The position numbers and the translations under genes are program-made. From Carya illinoinensis (taxonomy: Eukaryota; Streptophyta; Magnoliopsida; Fagales; Juglandaceae), in contig NC_056755.1 of NCBI RefSeq assembly GCF_018687715.1, forward strand, positions 41,543,001-41,607,000: a stretch of 64,000 nt of DNA, read 5' to 3'. Positions 11,637 through 25,063 of the stretch are shown one piece after another (within the stretch, counting starts at the first letter, position 1; every line of letters starts with the position of its first letter). Under the pieces are notes generated by a model. The model was not told the origin of the DNA. It made no database searches and saw only the letters and a program-made list of their open reading frames with translations.

Positions 11637-12633
11637 CCAAGAGATTCCTTTTCTCCCGAAGCTGCTTGTCCCCACCCGTGTTCGTTTTCCTACTCAGAGG
11701 TTTGTATCAACTAAGTCTGTCTACTTCCCACGAGTCATTTCTCTATGCTATTTCATCCCTTTTTTTTTTTTAACCTGATACCTTTGCAGAGACCACATCT
11801 CAACCCTGCAGGCAGGCCGCCATGACGAAACACACACATTTGGCACCTTTGCTCAGATTTGGATCACCGTTTGGTCAAGTTGGGTTAGATCCTACCTTGT
11901 GAGGCAACGGATCCTACTATTAGTTCTCGGTCTCTGCCTTTCTTTACTATTTGTCTATCTATGGATCTCGTGTACAAAAAGAATCAAAATTTGACTGGTT
12001 TAAGGACGGAAGCTCCCGGTCTGAACCCCGTCGTTGTACTGTGGTTTTACTCCCACCCAAATGTGAGTGTTTTACTGAAAAAATTGGTTGACCAGAAAAA
12101 GGCCAGCCTAAGAAAACAAGAACATTTTTTTAAATTAATTACTCCTTATACATTGTATTTGCAAGAAAAGTATTTAATCGCAGTGAGGAAAAACAAAGGT
12201 AAGGGAATCACAAAAATTTACATTGAAAAAAACTGGGAGCAGTTCTTATGGCAGTTGTAACAGAGCTTCATTTCTGTCCCTACACATTCTGTATATAGCC
12301 CCCAATAAACATCAATGCTTGCATTGAATTTTGTTCTCCAAATCAATTAAGATTTCTCAGACCAATAACACTTGAAAAAAATTTAATTAATCAAATACTC
12401 ATATTTAATAAAGAAACACAAACTGTATAATTCCACATTAAGGTAAACAAAAACAAAACAAAAGAAACACGAACCACTTTCAACAAATATATTTGCTTTC
12501 CCTATCTATAATCAACGAACCCCATTCTTCAAGCTCTGATGATGATGATGATGGAATTGGATGAAGGACTTTAAGCAGAGCAATCTTTAGAGTTATTTTT
12601 TCTTTCCCTCCTTTCCTCTAGCAATCAGTTTAT

Positions 12634-15382
12634 TCAATCAGAAGAAGGCTTGGTCTTCAAGCGGTAAAGGAGCTTTTTCTTCTTAGAGGTAGGATTGTCA
12701 ATGGTCAGTACCACCTTGCCAGGCTCACTAATCTTGAAGCTATTGCAAACAACTGGTTCTTCCGATGAGGCAACCTTTCTAGCCTTCTGTATGATCACAG
12801 TGTAACTTTCTTCAGCACTTGGCACAAATTCTGCACCGTACCTCACCTCCCATCCCACTACTCGGACCTCCCAAGAGAGAAGGCAGGACTGCAAATCAAT
12901 AATTCCCCATGTTAGGCCTTAGTTCAATACTCATCAAAAGAAAGACCCAAACTTTACATTGACTTAGAGGGATAAGGAAGGGGAAAACAAATGGTATCAT
13001 TTAACGTGAGCATTTTGATCACAGCTTAAACTTCATTTATTAACAAGTTGAATGCAAGCTACTGAAGCTTCTCCATATTGTTAGCTAAATAATATGCTCT
13101 GATGAATTGAAGAAAGTTCAGTATCTTCGTAATTTATGTGCTCTTCAGCATTTTGTTACCTACCGTGAAAAACCATCAGTGCAGAACAACTTTTCTAAAC
13201 ATTATTGTTTCTTCAACCCCATAAAGTAGTTGGCATCAGCATAAGCAAGCATCTATGGAGGGTTTAACTCGTTATATTCTACTGACTTTGTTATGCTGTA
13301 AAAATTGTACTATTTCAATTGGTGGTGACATGCTATTCTATAAATGTATTTCAAGAAGAATTATCAATGCATAGTCAGCTTGTCCCTAATTAAATGGTAC
13401 CGGTACAGAAAAAGCAATCATGCAACAGTATATAATGTCACTAGAGGGGGGTTCGGAGAATCCAAGGTTAGATTCCCTGTTTTCAATAGCACAAGATACC
13501 ATAGAAGTTTACCCAACAAAATTGAAGTACTAGAAAATAGTAGTTTAAGTTCAAAGTCATTCTAGCTACTAGAAAAAGACCCTTGACCATAAGGACATAT
13601 AATGATTCACCTCAGTAACTGGAAATTCCACTGTGTGCTTTGCTGCTGGTCTAATAGTAATCTCATTGGCAGCATCAGTTGTGCCAAATTCACCATCTTT
13701 GCTTAATCCTCCGTATTTGATTGGTACCTGTTCTGGAGCTATGTACCTGCATTTTACAAGCCAATTTAGACTCACAAGACAACCTAAATAACTTAGATAT
13801 ACATCCCAAGCCAGGTTAGATGAACATTTTGGCACTCACCTCGAAAGGGTCCCCACAGACTTGGAAGGGCCAGCGAAAACAAACTTGCTTTTGGTCCTCT
13901 GGGTCAGGAATGGGCTTATCATTCTGTTGACTGCCAGGTACCACCAAGGGACATTGATAAACACCTAACACAAAATCCAAACCGAAAATTAAAACTCCGA
14001 ATAACATTGAAGAACCTACATGTAATTGAAGAGGACTATAGAGCATAACATACCTGTTTGGCAACAAATTCAGGATAATTATCTTGGAGAAGTTGAAGGG
14101 CCTGTTTGGTTGCATGTCTAAGCTCCCACTTCCCAGGCCCAGGAGAATTCTTCAAATCATTGACCTGAACAATAGTGCAAATACCGCCTGGGGTGAAATC
14201 CAACTTCCGGATACTCCTCTCCAGGAATTGAATTCTCCACCTCAAGAATCTCTGCCTCTTCTCTTCATCGGAAAATGTTTTCTGGTAGAGCTCCTTGCTT
14301 TGGAATTCCCCATAGACATTGTAGCACACGGGGTGTCCTTCCTTGTCAAAGCCGTGCATGAACACCACCTTCTCTAAATCACTGCCCAGGTCTTCTTCAA
14401 GCAACTTATCGATCCCAAACTCTTTCCTCCAGCGTACGGTGTTCTTGATCATAGAGAACGCATCTTTCACCTTGAAATCTCTCGCTCGGAGAAATTTCAA
14501 GAGAATGACATCGCTCCTCTCATCGGCCAGTAATGGTATACCCCAGATAGAGACCTCCTCCGGAGACAGAGGGGCTTTGGCATCTTTTTCTTCCGGTTCC
14601 GGAGGTGTAGCAGCCTTCAGACCTTCCGCATCTTTTGTTTGAGGTGGAGGAGGCTGCTCCTGTGGTACTGAAGAAGAGACCGCCACAATGGTTTCTTCTA
14701 TGGCTTCCACAGTCTTTGCACCGTCATCATCTACAGAATCCGCAGCCACCTTCTCTTTAATGACTTTTGTAACCACCGCTGTTTCTGTTTGTTGTTCCGC
14801 GACTGTTGTTTCATTTTCTGGTTCTGCCTTCTTTTCTGCTTCATCCTTAGTTTCTTCTAAAGTTTCTGATTCTGGCTTTGTGGATTCTTCCGGTGCCATT
14901 GGAGGAACATCAGCAGTCACTTCGGATGGCTTTTCTTCAGCGGGTTTCTCCTCCTCTCTTTCCTCTACAGCCGCTGGCTTTTCTTCTTTTTTCGGTAGTG
15001 ATGGCGGCGTTGGAGATGAAGCCAGAGTAGTGAACTCATGCTTGTTGAGCGCGTCTTGGATGAGCTGCTTAAGCTGTTCAAGTGCCTTTTTCTCGGTCTC
15101 AGAAAGATCAGCAACTCTGGTGCTCTCTTCCTCGAAAGAAACCGATTGTGGGATCATCTTCTCATCATTGTCAGCAGGCTTTGTGGACATGTCATTCTCT
15201 ACGGCAGGCTCTTCTTCGACAGTCCTAGGCTTCACGGGCTCCTCAGTCTCTGGTACATGCGTTGACTGAGGCTCCTTCTCCACCTTTGTGTTGGCTTTCT
15301 CAGCCTGTGCAACATCAGTGACCACCACCTCTTCTTGTGTCAATGTCTCTTGGCCTTGCTTTTGAACAGATTCCTCAGCCAT
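12634..15382 (-). CDS. PATL: Patellin-like SEC14-GOLD lipid transfer protein
   Basis: Four exons on the minus strand: 15382-14054, 13964-13840, 13746-13611 and 12888-12634. All introns have GT-AG ends and joined frames agree, giving 614 aa. The first ~270 residues are disordered and rich in Glu, Lys, Pro and Val, typical of patellins. A CRAL-TRIO-N segment follows (about 278-325, including LLKFLRARDFKVKDA). The SEC14 lipid-binding lobe covers about 335-505 (including HPVCYNVYGEF and NVPWWYLAVNRM). A C-terminal GOLD domain spans about 515-610 and ends in a Lys-rich strand plus LLYRLKTKP. Patellins bind phosphoinositides and act at the plasma membrane and cell plate in trafficking, auxin-carrier placement and stress responses. 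The ATG at 15382 starts the acidic tail directly, and no better upstream start is visible. A GA-rich stretch at about 15519-15535 lies upstream. The exact paralogue (PATL1-6 class) cannot be fixed here. Confidence 0.95.
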
Positions 15383-16606
15383 GCCGAATGATTATTTAGT
15401 TCCAACTCTAAAAACAGTACCTGAAAACTGCTAAAGATTTAGAACTTGACAGGGATGAGAAAGAGCTAGCACGTTCTCAAACTATAAATATGATGATATA
15501 CAGAATAAGAGAAGTTAATCAGAGAGAGAGGGGGGGTTGTGGGAAAGGGTCGTGGGAAGGAATGGAGTTTTTAAAGAGTGATTAGGCGTCGTGGGCGTTG
15601 GGCTTTGTGGGGTAGTGGCGGTCTGTGGGGATCGGGGTGGGGATGGGACCAGACTGTCAAAAGGGTTCAAATATATTAGCCAGCTATGAGTATTCCACTT
15701 CGTGGGACCCCATGACTAAAACCAGTTTTCCAATCTGTCAACACATTCCTTTCATCAGATCATAGACAGACAACCTTTGCTTCGCGTTTTGTGGGAATCA
15801 ATCACAGGCGTATTTGCCGGGCATTGTCTTTAATTTGAGAGTTGCAAAATTTAATGAAAGGTTTTTCGTTTGTTGAGGGGGTTGTGACAATGTGATTTGT
15901 GAACTGTGAAGGGCCTACATGTGTGCCTGGATGGTGTGAATCTTGAGGAAAATGCCAAAGTGACTAAGACAAAAAAGAAAGAAGTTGATAAAGGAGGAGG
16001 AGGTTAAGGTGTTGGACACCTAGGATCCATTGTAATCACTGCTCATTGTCTAGCTGTTTCTACTATATATATCTGCAACGTTAAACATGTGGAACCCTCC
16101 ATCAAGGAGGCCTCAGATCATATATATCATCATCATGACTTTGGGGACAACCCGTTTGCATTTGCTCGTTTTCAACTTCTAGGCTGTCATCATCAAATGC
16201 TACTACTGTTCGATATTCTATGCTTACATTACATGCAACCTCTTTAATATTGTGTTAGCATATATATTTACATATATTTTTAATACCATATTTTCTACAG
16301 ACCTTAATTAGATTAGTATCGTGTCCAAGATTAATCTAAAACTATTATGGTAATGTTATGTAAATATTCGATCTACTTCGGAATATAATTTTGTATTTAG
16401 GTACTATTGATTGTATTTCCTTTATTACATGTCTTATTACACTACAAATTATATGCCACCTTGCATAATATTGTCAATGCACATTAAATATGAGAATTTT
16501 CTCATATACAGTTTTCTACAAAGAGAAAAAACGAAGATTTTAGATTTTTTATTTATTTTTTATTTTGTAATTAAGATTATTACAACTCTAAGTTTGCGAA
16601 TCCACC

Positions 16607-16856
16607 ACTTGTCTCAAAAGTTTAAATTGATGAAAAAATATAGATTTTATTATTTATTTTGTATCTTAATTAACACTCCCCCTTAAGTGTGAAAGAGTCT
16701 GGTCTAATACGTGAAATATTTATTAAATGTGATAGAGTGTAGAGTCAGAATTCGAACTCATGACCTCTCTCCTCTAATACCATGTGAAATCCTTGTTCCA
16801 AAAGTTTAAACTGATCAGAAGAGGTAGATTTTATTATTTATTTTTTATCTTAACAA
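16607..16856. repeat. Dispersed-repeat fragment with a duplicated ~65-bp motif
   Basis: A block containing CAAAAGTTTAAA-TTGAT, then TAGATTTTATTATTTATTTT, then ATCTTAA occurs at about 16614-16672 and again at about 16799-16853. Between them lies a segment which, on the minus strand, reads ACATGGTATTAGAG and then GAGTTCGAATTC, resembling a Pol III B box. This looks like a short retroelement or repeat remnant, not host coding DNA. Confidence 0.45.
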
Positions 16857-19620
16857 AATCTCTAGCTAATTAAAGAAAGAAAGATGTTATTTTTATTAAA
16901 AAGTTTTAATACTTAGGAGTGCACATGTAGTAGTATGTAAGCGAGGATCAGTTCGATACTAAATACGATGATCTATATTTCAAAAATCTTGTGGAGAATT
17001 TGATAATCGAAGTGTAGAACCATAAATTAATCAAAGATCAGTTGAATATATATCCGGCGTTAGAAATATCATGAGCTTGCATGCTACTTTATCTTCACAG
17101 ATCGACCGCGTTTTCATGGTAATCATTATGGTATGTCGACACGTGCTTTGCAATGCTAGTTAGTTTGCTTTGAACACCATTTTCATATGTTTTTTTTTTT
17201 TTTTAAATAATAAACACGCGTCACTTTTCCCTACACTTTATACAACAATGTTGTGAAACAAATACCTTAAAAAGTAACGTTATTTTACAAAATATATCCA
17301 TGTTTTACCATATATATTGTGAAATATGTTGTTAAATGTGTTGCTTCCCACAAAGAAAAAACTATCTTAAATGACGGTTTTGTATGGTTTTTTAGGTAGG
17401 TTGCAATACTATCAATGAAGTCAATGGTTAGTTTTCTTTTACTTTTTAAGTACGTTGCAGTTTGTTGCTCTGAACTGTTTGTTAGAGTGACCAACTTCCC
17501 CTCCTCAAGATCTTTGTTAGACAAAACGTATGTAACATAGCAAGATAAACATCGGCTGACCCAATTAATCGTCGGTGGCCGTAAATCTACACATATGATT
17601 GTCGTGACACATGGGACCACATAGAAGAGGAATGGGGTGGGATGGGTAAGATATGGTGCATAAGGATGTTGGAGTTTTTAGGTAGAGCTTGATTTCATTT
17701 TATGGTGGCTCAATTTGATGACTCAACCCAATAAGAATTCATTATAATTTTTTGTAAATTTTTAAAGAGGTTTGGGCCATTAAACGTAGGCTTGACCTGG
17801 TTTTATCTCTTGAACTGATCCTTCCCTACCCTTAATAACCCTAATTAGGGTTTCACCAAAAAAATATATATATTGTATTGTGCAGTACGGCTGTAGAGTG
17901 TATTCTACTATCATCTCAAAAATAAAAAACCTCTAAAGTTTTGTAGACATGATAAGTACGTTTCAGGTAAATCTTGTATTCGTGTATGATTGATTTCTTT
18001 TTTTGTTTTCTTTACTTTTTCTTGATCGTATCATTCATATCAATGTGTAATGGCTAGAGGCTCTGAGGCACAACAACATGTGAAGTCCATACGTGGGATA
18101 GGCCGTGCGTGCGTTTCACATGTCCATCGTTTTGCGGTACTAGTTCCACCTCGTACTATAGATGAACGGTTGGGAGTGGCATGGTGGGTGTGTGCAGGTA
18201 TTTGGTAACCAGAAACACCTATATCCAAGGTGGTTGCGAGAGGTGAGCGAAGAACATTAAAGGGTTGGGTTTTATGTAAGCCGGTTTGTTTGTTGGGTAA
18301 TATACAATAATATTGCTCCTAATTACAAATTTATTTTTATTTTGTTTTTCAATTTTTGAATTTTATTAAATAAATAAAAATAAATACAACCAAATTCTTT
18401 TCTAAAAAAAAAAAATCGATATTTTAAAATAAAATGAAATAAAAATAAAAGTGGGTAAATTCATTCAAAAGGGTTGTTGTCAAATGTTATGGCAAGTAAC
18501 GTGTTTTTTTTTTTTATAAATATAGTGGGTCTCATAATTAGTGTATTACACTCTAAATTTATTAAATACCATAACTCTAAATTAGAAGTACACTTGCATT
18601 CCTTGTTTACAGGTTTTTATTTTTTTGGCATTTATTGGAAAATATGATCCTAGAAAGATTGGATCTCAAATGCCTTTGATAGATTTTATAATTTCAAACT
18701 GGGCTGAGGATAAAATCTTGGGGCAGGCCCATATTAATGCTATTTCCTTTCCAATTAGTCCATGGTCGAGGTTTGGTCTCCTGTTGATCCAGTTAATAAG
18801 TTTTTTTTTTTTGGTTGTCTACTGTAGGTAAGAATTGTATTTTAATTCTTATTAATTAGCTTAAAATATCAGATAATTAGATTAACTATAGAATTATGTG
18901 GCAATAACCACCTGTCAGCTTAAAAATAAAAAATAAAAAAGTAAAACAACCTACTCCATCTAACCCATCACTCTGTCTAACCCAAATCAGATTCCTCCCT
19001 TTCCCTCCCCCTATCTGCACCATTCTTAACGTGTAGGAATTTTTCCGAAGCACGGCAAACTTACCCAGCAGAGTTCCATATTAGCTGACTATTATTTCCT
19101 CCGATTTTTTTTCTTTTTTTTTACATTTTTTTTTATATATATTTACATTTTGGGGGAAAAAAATGTACACTCACGGAATACCAAAATGAAACCAAAAGAA
19201 AATATTTTTTTTTTTTAAGTTTCTATTGTATCTTTTTTAATTTTTCAAAAAATATTTGTTACTTTGTCATTTTGTTTCTAGAAGGTTAATGTGTTCAATT
19301 TTTCATATTGCTATTAAAATATGTGGACAAATAAAAAAATGCATTTACATCATTTCCAAGCCATTCTACTTTGCTACAAAGGGAAATGCTCTGCTTCATA
19401 ACAAACGTAGAATGGCTTGGAAATAGACTATTGAAAATGGGGGGCAACGGGCTCAGGGAGATGGGCGAGTTCATGGTTCAGGGAAATGAGAGGATGCCGA
19501 GAGGAAGATGGGTTCATTTGTATCATGGAGATGAGAGGATGCTGACAAGGAGATGAGGTTCAACGGACGGAGATGAGATCAAATAGCCTTTTTGTTTTAT
19601 TTTTAGTCAGCTCAATCTGT

Positions 19621-19730
19621 AGAAATTTTATCGAAAAGGACAATGCTAGCGAACCCGCTCGTTCTTCTCGTTTTGAAGTCCTGCTTGACGTGGACACACC
19701 ACTTGACTTTCTTTTCTTTTCTTTTTTTTC
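19621..19730 (+). repeat. Dispersed repeat copy A (inverted partner at 32696-32794)
   Basis: Shares an interrupted match of about 95 bases with the reverse complement of 32696-32794. The match includes TTTTATCGA..., CAATGCTAG, GAACCCGCT, TGCTTGAC-TGGAC and CCACTTG, and then a pyrimidine-rich run. Identity by eye is about 80 percent. The family is unknown; a DNA-transposon terminus is possible. Confidence 0.55.
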
Positions 19731-20082
19731 ACCCCAATACGTACCGGTCTTCCACCCATTTCATCTCCCTCCAAAATGACCCCTTGACAGAGACCCACGA
19801 GTAATCCCCTCTCCAAATAGAAACCTCCAACAGAGAGACTCTTCCATCGTTCTCCAAGCCATCAACAAACCCCCCAATAGAGTGACCCCTCCATCATCCT
19901 CCAAATCACCAACAGATCCCCCAACAAAGACTGAAGTGACCTCCCTTGCATCGGAACCTCCAAACCCCCGACCAGCCCCCCTCTAGCGTCCTCCAACTTT
20001 GTGCATAGGTGGGTGTGGGGTCCTCCAGCGTCCTCCAAGTTCTGGTGTTTGCAAGAAGTAAGCATTACATAGAATGTAATAA

Positions 20083-20084
<2 letters not shown>

Positions 20085-20112
<28 letters not shown>
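20085..20112. repeat. Poly(T) tract of about 28 bases
   Basis: A long uninterrupted T run in AT-rich spacer. It could be the poly(A) tail of a minus-strand retrocopy, but no recognisable body follows to the right. Confidence 0.7.
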
Positions 20113-20115
<3 letters not shown>

Positions 20116-20874
20116 ATTTTTATGACCTGGATGTAGAGTATGCATAAACTGGATTGCAAATCTACTTGTAATTAGCCAAGACACACGTATATGGGATTAA
20201 CTTTCTATAGTTTGCCAAGAAAAAATGTTCATCACTCAGACCAACTTTTATGGAGCTAAATTTAACTTAGTTATTGGATACCATTGTAGGAAGATCAAAA
20301 GGCAGGAGAAACTAATAAGATGATTTTCAACTTAATCGGCTTCCTATTTTCAGAAGAAAGCCTTATGCTTGTTAAATATTTGAAAAGAACTAATGAGCAG
20401 GATTGAATTCAAGCAAGTCTTTTAAACTAGAAGTAACCATAGTTTCTTCCATTATTGAAGTTATTTCAATTTAAAAACTTTATTAAAGCTTATATAAAAT
20501 CTTTAACCATCTTAAAACTTTAAATATTATTGAAGATATTTTAGTTTAAAAACTTTAACCAACTTAAAATAAAACTATCTTTGAATCAACTATGACCAGT
20601 AAATGAATTTCAGTTTTATCTTCTCCTTTTCTTAATGTGGAAGGCATTGTAGAAAGAATGATGAATTTCAGATAGATCATTAAATAATTGTGTGATGCAA
20701 GGTCCTGGTAGCTGCATCCTTTTTGTGGGCCTACAGTCCCAAATGACTTACAAATTTGACAAAGTTTTTTAAACTATTATGGTTTTTTTGTTTTCTTTTG
20801 GCTTATTCTTTCATATACAATGCATCTCTCACGTTCTCAAACAAGTTTGTGGTGTTTTTGTAGATAATTCGAAC

Positions 20875-23010
20875 ATTGCAATGGATGCCGACATGGAATA
20901 TTCAGATAATGAGTGTGATGAGGCAGGAATTGATAAGGAGATTGAAAGTGATGAAAGTATTGAAGAACCTATGGTTGGAATGAAATTTTCATATGTAGAA
21001 GAAGTGCATGCTTACTATATGAAGTATGGTAAGAAGAAGGGTTTGGCGTATCCAAAAGAATGACGATGGGAATGTAGGATGGTTTTGCTTAGCATGCGCG
21101 TGAAGAGGCACATCAAAGAGTAGGGTTGCCAATGTTATAAAACCAAGATAAACAGTGAAGATGGGGTGTATGGCTAGAATTAATGCTGTATGCAATGACG
21201 AAGGTGGATATACCGTATCTAAAATGATATTGGATCACACACACGCTTGTAGTCTGGGAAAGGTAAGACACTTTAGATGCTTTAAGAAGGTTGATACTCG
21301 CGTTGCTAAGAGGTTTGAAACAAATGACAAGGTAGAGATAAAGTTGTCAAAAAATTTCAAGTCTATGGTTATTGAGGCATGGGGTTACGAGAATGTACCA
21401 TTCGAGGAGAATGAGTATCGAAACTACATTGACAAAACATGACAACTTTTCCTCAGGGTTGGAGGCGGTGTAGTTCTATGTAACTATTTCGAAGATATGC
21501 AAAAAAGAAATCAAAAGTTTTATTATAAGATAGACTTTGACAATGAGACACAATTAAAGAATGTTTTTTGGGCAGACGCCCGAAGTAAAGCTGCATATGA
21601 ATCATTTGGAGATGTGATTACATTTTATACAACATATCTGACTAATGCGTATAAAATGCCTTTTGCACCGTTTGTGGGTGTGAACCACCATGGGTAGTCA
21701 ATCCTACTCGGCGCGGATTGATATCTGGATTGATATCTAGTAAGGATGCATATACATTCGAGTGATTGTTTAAGTTATGGTTGCAGTGTATGAATGGCCG
21801 ACCGCCAAATGCAATCATCACATACCAAGAAAATGTTATAAAAATTACAATTTCGAGGGTATTTCCAACTTCCAAATATCTCTTCTGCTTGTGGCATATA
21901 ATGAAAAAGTTTCCTGAGAAATTTGGACCACATTATCGATATGGAGAAATCAAGAGTATTCTACATAGGTGTGTTTATGACTTTTTCAGTGAGCATGAAT
22001 TTGAGAAACATTGGTGCAATATGCTCAATACTTATGGTTTGAATAATAATGCATGGTTGGAATCACTGTATAATGATTGGCATTTTTGGGTGCCGGCCTA
22101 TATTAGAGACACGTTCTGGGCAGGAATGTCAACTACACAGCGGAGTGAAGGAATGAATGCATTTTTTGACGACCATGTTCACTCTAGACCAACTCTGAAA
22201 TAATTTGTTGAGCAGTATGATTCGGCCCTTAGGAGGAAGGTAGATAATGAAGAAATTGCTAACTTTAATCATTTAACACGGGCATTCCTTGCATCAGTCT
22301 CTATCATCTTGAGAAGCAATTTCAAAAAGCATATACGCTTGTAAATTCAAATAAGTACAAGAGGAATTGCGAGGATTCCTATATTTGACTACCTAGTTGT
22401 CGGGATGTGAGGATAGTCGATCTACGTTCGTAGTTGTAGATGAGGTTCATGTTGGTGATGACTTCGTAAAATGTGTAACCTTTACTGTCAAGGTTGAACA
22501 AGATCCTCTTAATGTGAAATGCAGTAAGTTATTTGAGTTTAAGGGTATATTGTGCAGGCATGCTCTTTGTATCTTAACTTAGATAGGCCAATATACAGTA
22601 CCAAAAAAATACATATTGGATTGGTGGATGAAGGATGTTAAGTGAAAATACACATTCGTGAAAAGTAGTTATGACACTAGTAGTATCGACAATGCGCGAA
22701 GGTACGAAAGGATTCAAAATAGCTTCTATGAGCTGTGTTCTAATGCTTTAGAGGTCGAGAGCAGCTGTGTTAAATTGATTAGCCAGATAGAACAGTTGAA
22801 GACACAGTACCCTAGTTTGGCTGATCATGATACTAACTGAGCAGTTGATCCAGGTACTTCCATGGCGGGTACGACAGGTAGAGTTCTTAATCCATTGGTC
22901 GTTTGGAGTAAGAGAAGACCACCGTCTAAGAGAAAAGTGCACTCCGTTGAGAAGAGTCTTAAAGATCTAGTACGAAAAAATGACTGCACCGCAACGAAGT
23001 TGAGGTTTCT
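20875..23010 (+). pseudogene. FAR1-related (FRS, Mutator-derived) gene, decayed
   Basis: In order this shows an acidic N-terminus (20881-20980), a FAR1-type WRKY-like DNA-binding region (GMKFSYVEEVHAYYMKYGKKKG, then a Cys/His part to about 21250), and the MULE-transposase core (21490-22200, including an LFCLWHIMKKFPEKF helix and a STTQRSEGMNAFFD motif). A SWIM-type zinc finger follows (about 22440-22580, C-x-K...G-x-LCRHAL). Last comes a Lys/Arg-rich tail (RRPPSKRKV) near 22915. FRS proteins are domesticated Mutator transposases acting as transcription factors, as in FHY3/FAR1 light signalling. This copy has stops at 21440-21442, 21695-21697, 21763-21765 and 22201-22203 and several frame changes, so it is non-functional. 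It could be a gene relic or a MULE relic; no terminal inverted repeats were identified. Confidence 0.85.
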
Positions 23011-23576
23011 TTTTTTTAATTGTAGTATACTAAATTTTAGAACATTATACTATACACATTTGCTAAAATATTATCTTCATTCTAATGCACAGCGGAGTTG
23101 TCACACTCTAGATGAATGAATTGTGAGTGGCACACAAGATCAGGCTCCTCAAACCTAGATAAATTTTTCCTCTTCAAAACGGCCAGAATTTTGCATTTTT
23201 TTAGGCACACTACTTGGTTAAATGTTTTTGTTGTTTCTTATTTAATTTATTGCTAAATTATACTTTTAATGCTAGGATCAACAAAGTTAAGTTTGGAGAC
23301 ATGCGCCCAATTTTTTTGCAACTCCTTCGACTGCTACGGATTATTTTGGCATTGGACAGAGTGCTCATAACTCACAGGTAATGTAAAATTAAAATATTTT
23401 GGTAATATTTTTTTTATAAGTTATTTTGTTAATATTTTTAGTGAATTGCATTGCCACTTTTAACATTTTGGGATGTCCCCATAGGACAAAACTGATCAAG
23501 GATATGCTACAGAGGCTCTTCATCAGGACTTTGGTGATTGGTAGATGCCATGCTTTTAGAAGCTAGCTGGTTGATT
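23011..23576. other. Flank between FRS pseudogene and tandem repeat
   Basis: AT-rich sequence possibly including remains of the 3' exons or UTR of the FRS relic. No domain is readable. Confidence 0.4.
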
Positions 23577-23700
23577 TTGGGAGGGACCACTTTTTTGGGA
23601 GCTAGTTTTGTAATGAAAATATAATTTTTTAGAAGGGACCACTTTTTTTGTTGCTAGTTTTGTAATGAAACTACAATTTTTTGGGAGGGACCACAACAAA
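23577..23700. repeat. Imperfect 52-bp tandem repeat
   Basis: The motif GGGACCAC recurs at 52-base spacing (from about 23583, 23635 and 23687), with TAGTTTTGTAATGAAA and ATAATTTTTT-like blocks between. The Athila-like element inserted just downstream of the last copy, within a GGTGATTGG motif that also occurs near 23532. Confidence 0.7.
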
Positions 23701-23711
23701 ACTTTTTGGTG

Positions 23712-23716
23712 ATTGG
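23712..23716. repeat. Target-site duplication (ATTGG), left
   Basis: Exactly matches 30479-30483 on the other side of the LTR element. Confidence 0.9.
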
Positions 23717-23753
23717 TGATGGCTTGCAAAATTTCATATTGCAGATTTTACAA

Positions 23754-23997
23754 GTTCGCTCGAGCGGAGGCTTTTGGCCGCTCGAGCGAATTTAGGCAGA
23801 TTCAAACGCTCGACTGTCGCTCGACAGGGAGCTCGAGCAGGTTGCTGAAAAACGAAGATCGCTCGAGCGGAGACATTGGCCGCTCGAGCGAAATCAGGCA
23901 GAGTCGAACGCTCGATGTGCGCTCGATAGGACGCTCGAACGAAATCAGGCAGAGTCGAACGCTCGACGCGCGCTCGACACCCCGCTCGAGCGAACAT
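23754..23997 (+). repeat. CTCGAG-rich repeat block in LTR U3
   Basis: Imperfect repeat units carry GCTCGAGC or the variants GCTCGAC and GCTCGAT. There are six CTCGAG palindromes here and seven in the 3' LTR, where 23935-23940 is the lost one. The GC-rich block contrasts sharply with the AT-rich rest of the LTR and ends about 40 bp upstream of the TATA box, a plausible place for regulatory binding sites. Confidence 0.8.
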
Positions 23998-24036
23998 CGT
24001 ATTTTGACAGATTTTAGGTTTTCCGCCGTGGGACCA

Positions 24037-24044
24037 TATAAAAG
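24037..24044 (+). promoter_or_regulatory. LTR TATA box
   Basis: TATAAAAG, GC-flanked (CCATATAAAAGGCC), conserved at 29476-29483 in the 3' LTR. It most likely sets the start of element transcription about 30 bases downstream. Confidence 0.7.
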
Positions 24045-25045
24045 GCCATTCTTCACTCTAGAGCCGCGAGTTTTGACTGGAGAACACTCTTTGGGAGAGA
24101 AAAACATAGCTAGAGGGATTCAAATCATTTGTTTTGGAGACGGAATTCCAATTTATTGCACGTACGTTGGATTCATACACGAGCACGGACGGGAGAAAGG
24201 CGTTGAATCGTTCCCTTGAGCTTTTGACGACCAGTTGAGGCTGCAAGGAGGATTTTTCAGTGTTTATTTTCTTCTTCCCATCTTCTCAGAACAATTATGG
24301 TGAATTCGTTTATGTTGAATTCCAATTCTAGCATGAGCTAAATTTTCTAATTTCTAGGAAAACGATGTAACCTAATTCCGAACTATGCTTGTTTGTCCAT
24401 GCTAATTTAATGCAATTCTCTCTTTGTTTATCTGATTTATTCTGAGTTTAATGCTTTTAATTAACTGACCATTGATTAGATGATTATTAATCTTGTGATT
24501 TGCTATCGAAAGAGGGAATCATAGGGTAGATCTTGGATATTTCAGCATAGGTAAGTATAGAGATCGAAAGACTTGTATGAACCTGTGTAGTAATTAAATC
24601 ATTGGTCTTTTTGTGTTCTTGATTATTTAATTTGCATACTCTTGTGTGAATTGATAAACTAGAATCACTTCCAATTGACTATCGAAAGAGGCTTTTGGAT
24701 GAATTAGAGATTTGCTAATAGACAAAAGAGGTTTAAGTTAAATTAGCTGGATGAGAAAAGCATAGTGAAGAATTATGGTGAAATCGATTTCCTAGAAGGT
24801 TTCTTCCCCATTGAATTTGATCTTTGAAAGTCAGTTTTATTTTCTTTGCTTATTTCTCTTTGAGTTGATCTAAGTTTATTTGCAACTACAAAAACCTTAG
24901 CGATTCCTCTAGATAAAATTGAGATTAGTATAATTTTGGTATTTGGCAAGAGTAAGGTACCAATCCCTGAGGACGATACTCTACTTATTACTTTACTATA
25001 AAACTACGATACTGTGCACTTGCAGTTTTGCACCGGTCAAGTTTT

Positions 25046-25063
25046 TGGCGCCGTTGCCGGGGA
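25046..25063 (+). other. Primer-binding site (tRNA-Asp)
   Basis: TGGCGCCGTTGCCGGGGA is complementary to the 3' end of tRNA-Asp(GUC), 6 bases after the 5' LTR. This PBS is typical of Athila-type Ty3/gypsy elements. Confidence 0.85.

Larger units (their letters stand above)
10970..12633. other. Spacer between LINE and patellin gene
   Basis: The sequence just right of the LINE TSD is the other half of the target locus. A minus-strand open stretch at 10970-11155 and another at 11162-11380 resemble no family I know. The region also holds the LTR-like segment and hairpins listed separately, and the 3' flank of the patellin gene. Confidence 0.4.
15383..20874. other. AT-rich intergenic region upstream of patellin
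   Basis: Contains the patellin promoter side (a possible minus-strand TATTTATAG near 15482-15490 and GA repeats at 15519-15535), then about 5 kb with no convincing exon. Many short homopolymer runs, small AT-rich repeats and the two repeat items listed separately occur. A short open frame at 18625-18831 has no recognisable domain. Confidence 0.5.
23717..25039 (+). repeat. 5' LTR of Athila-like element
   Basis: Starts TGATGGCTTG and ends CACCGGTCA. It contains the CTCGAG cluster, a TATA box and a long AT-rich leader portion. About 99 percent identical to the 3' LTR and exactly the same length. Confidence 0.93.
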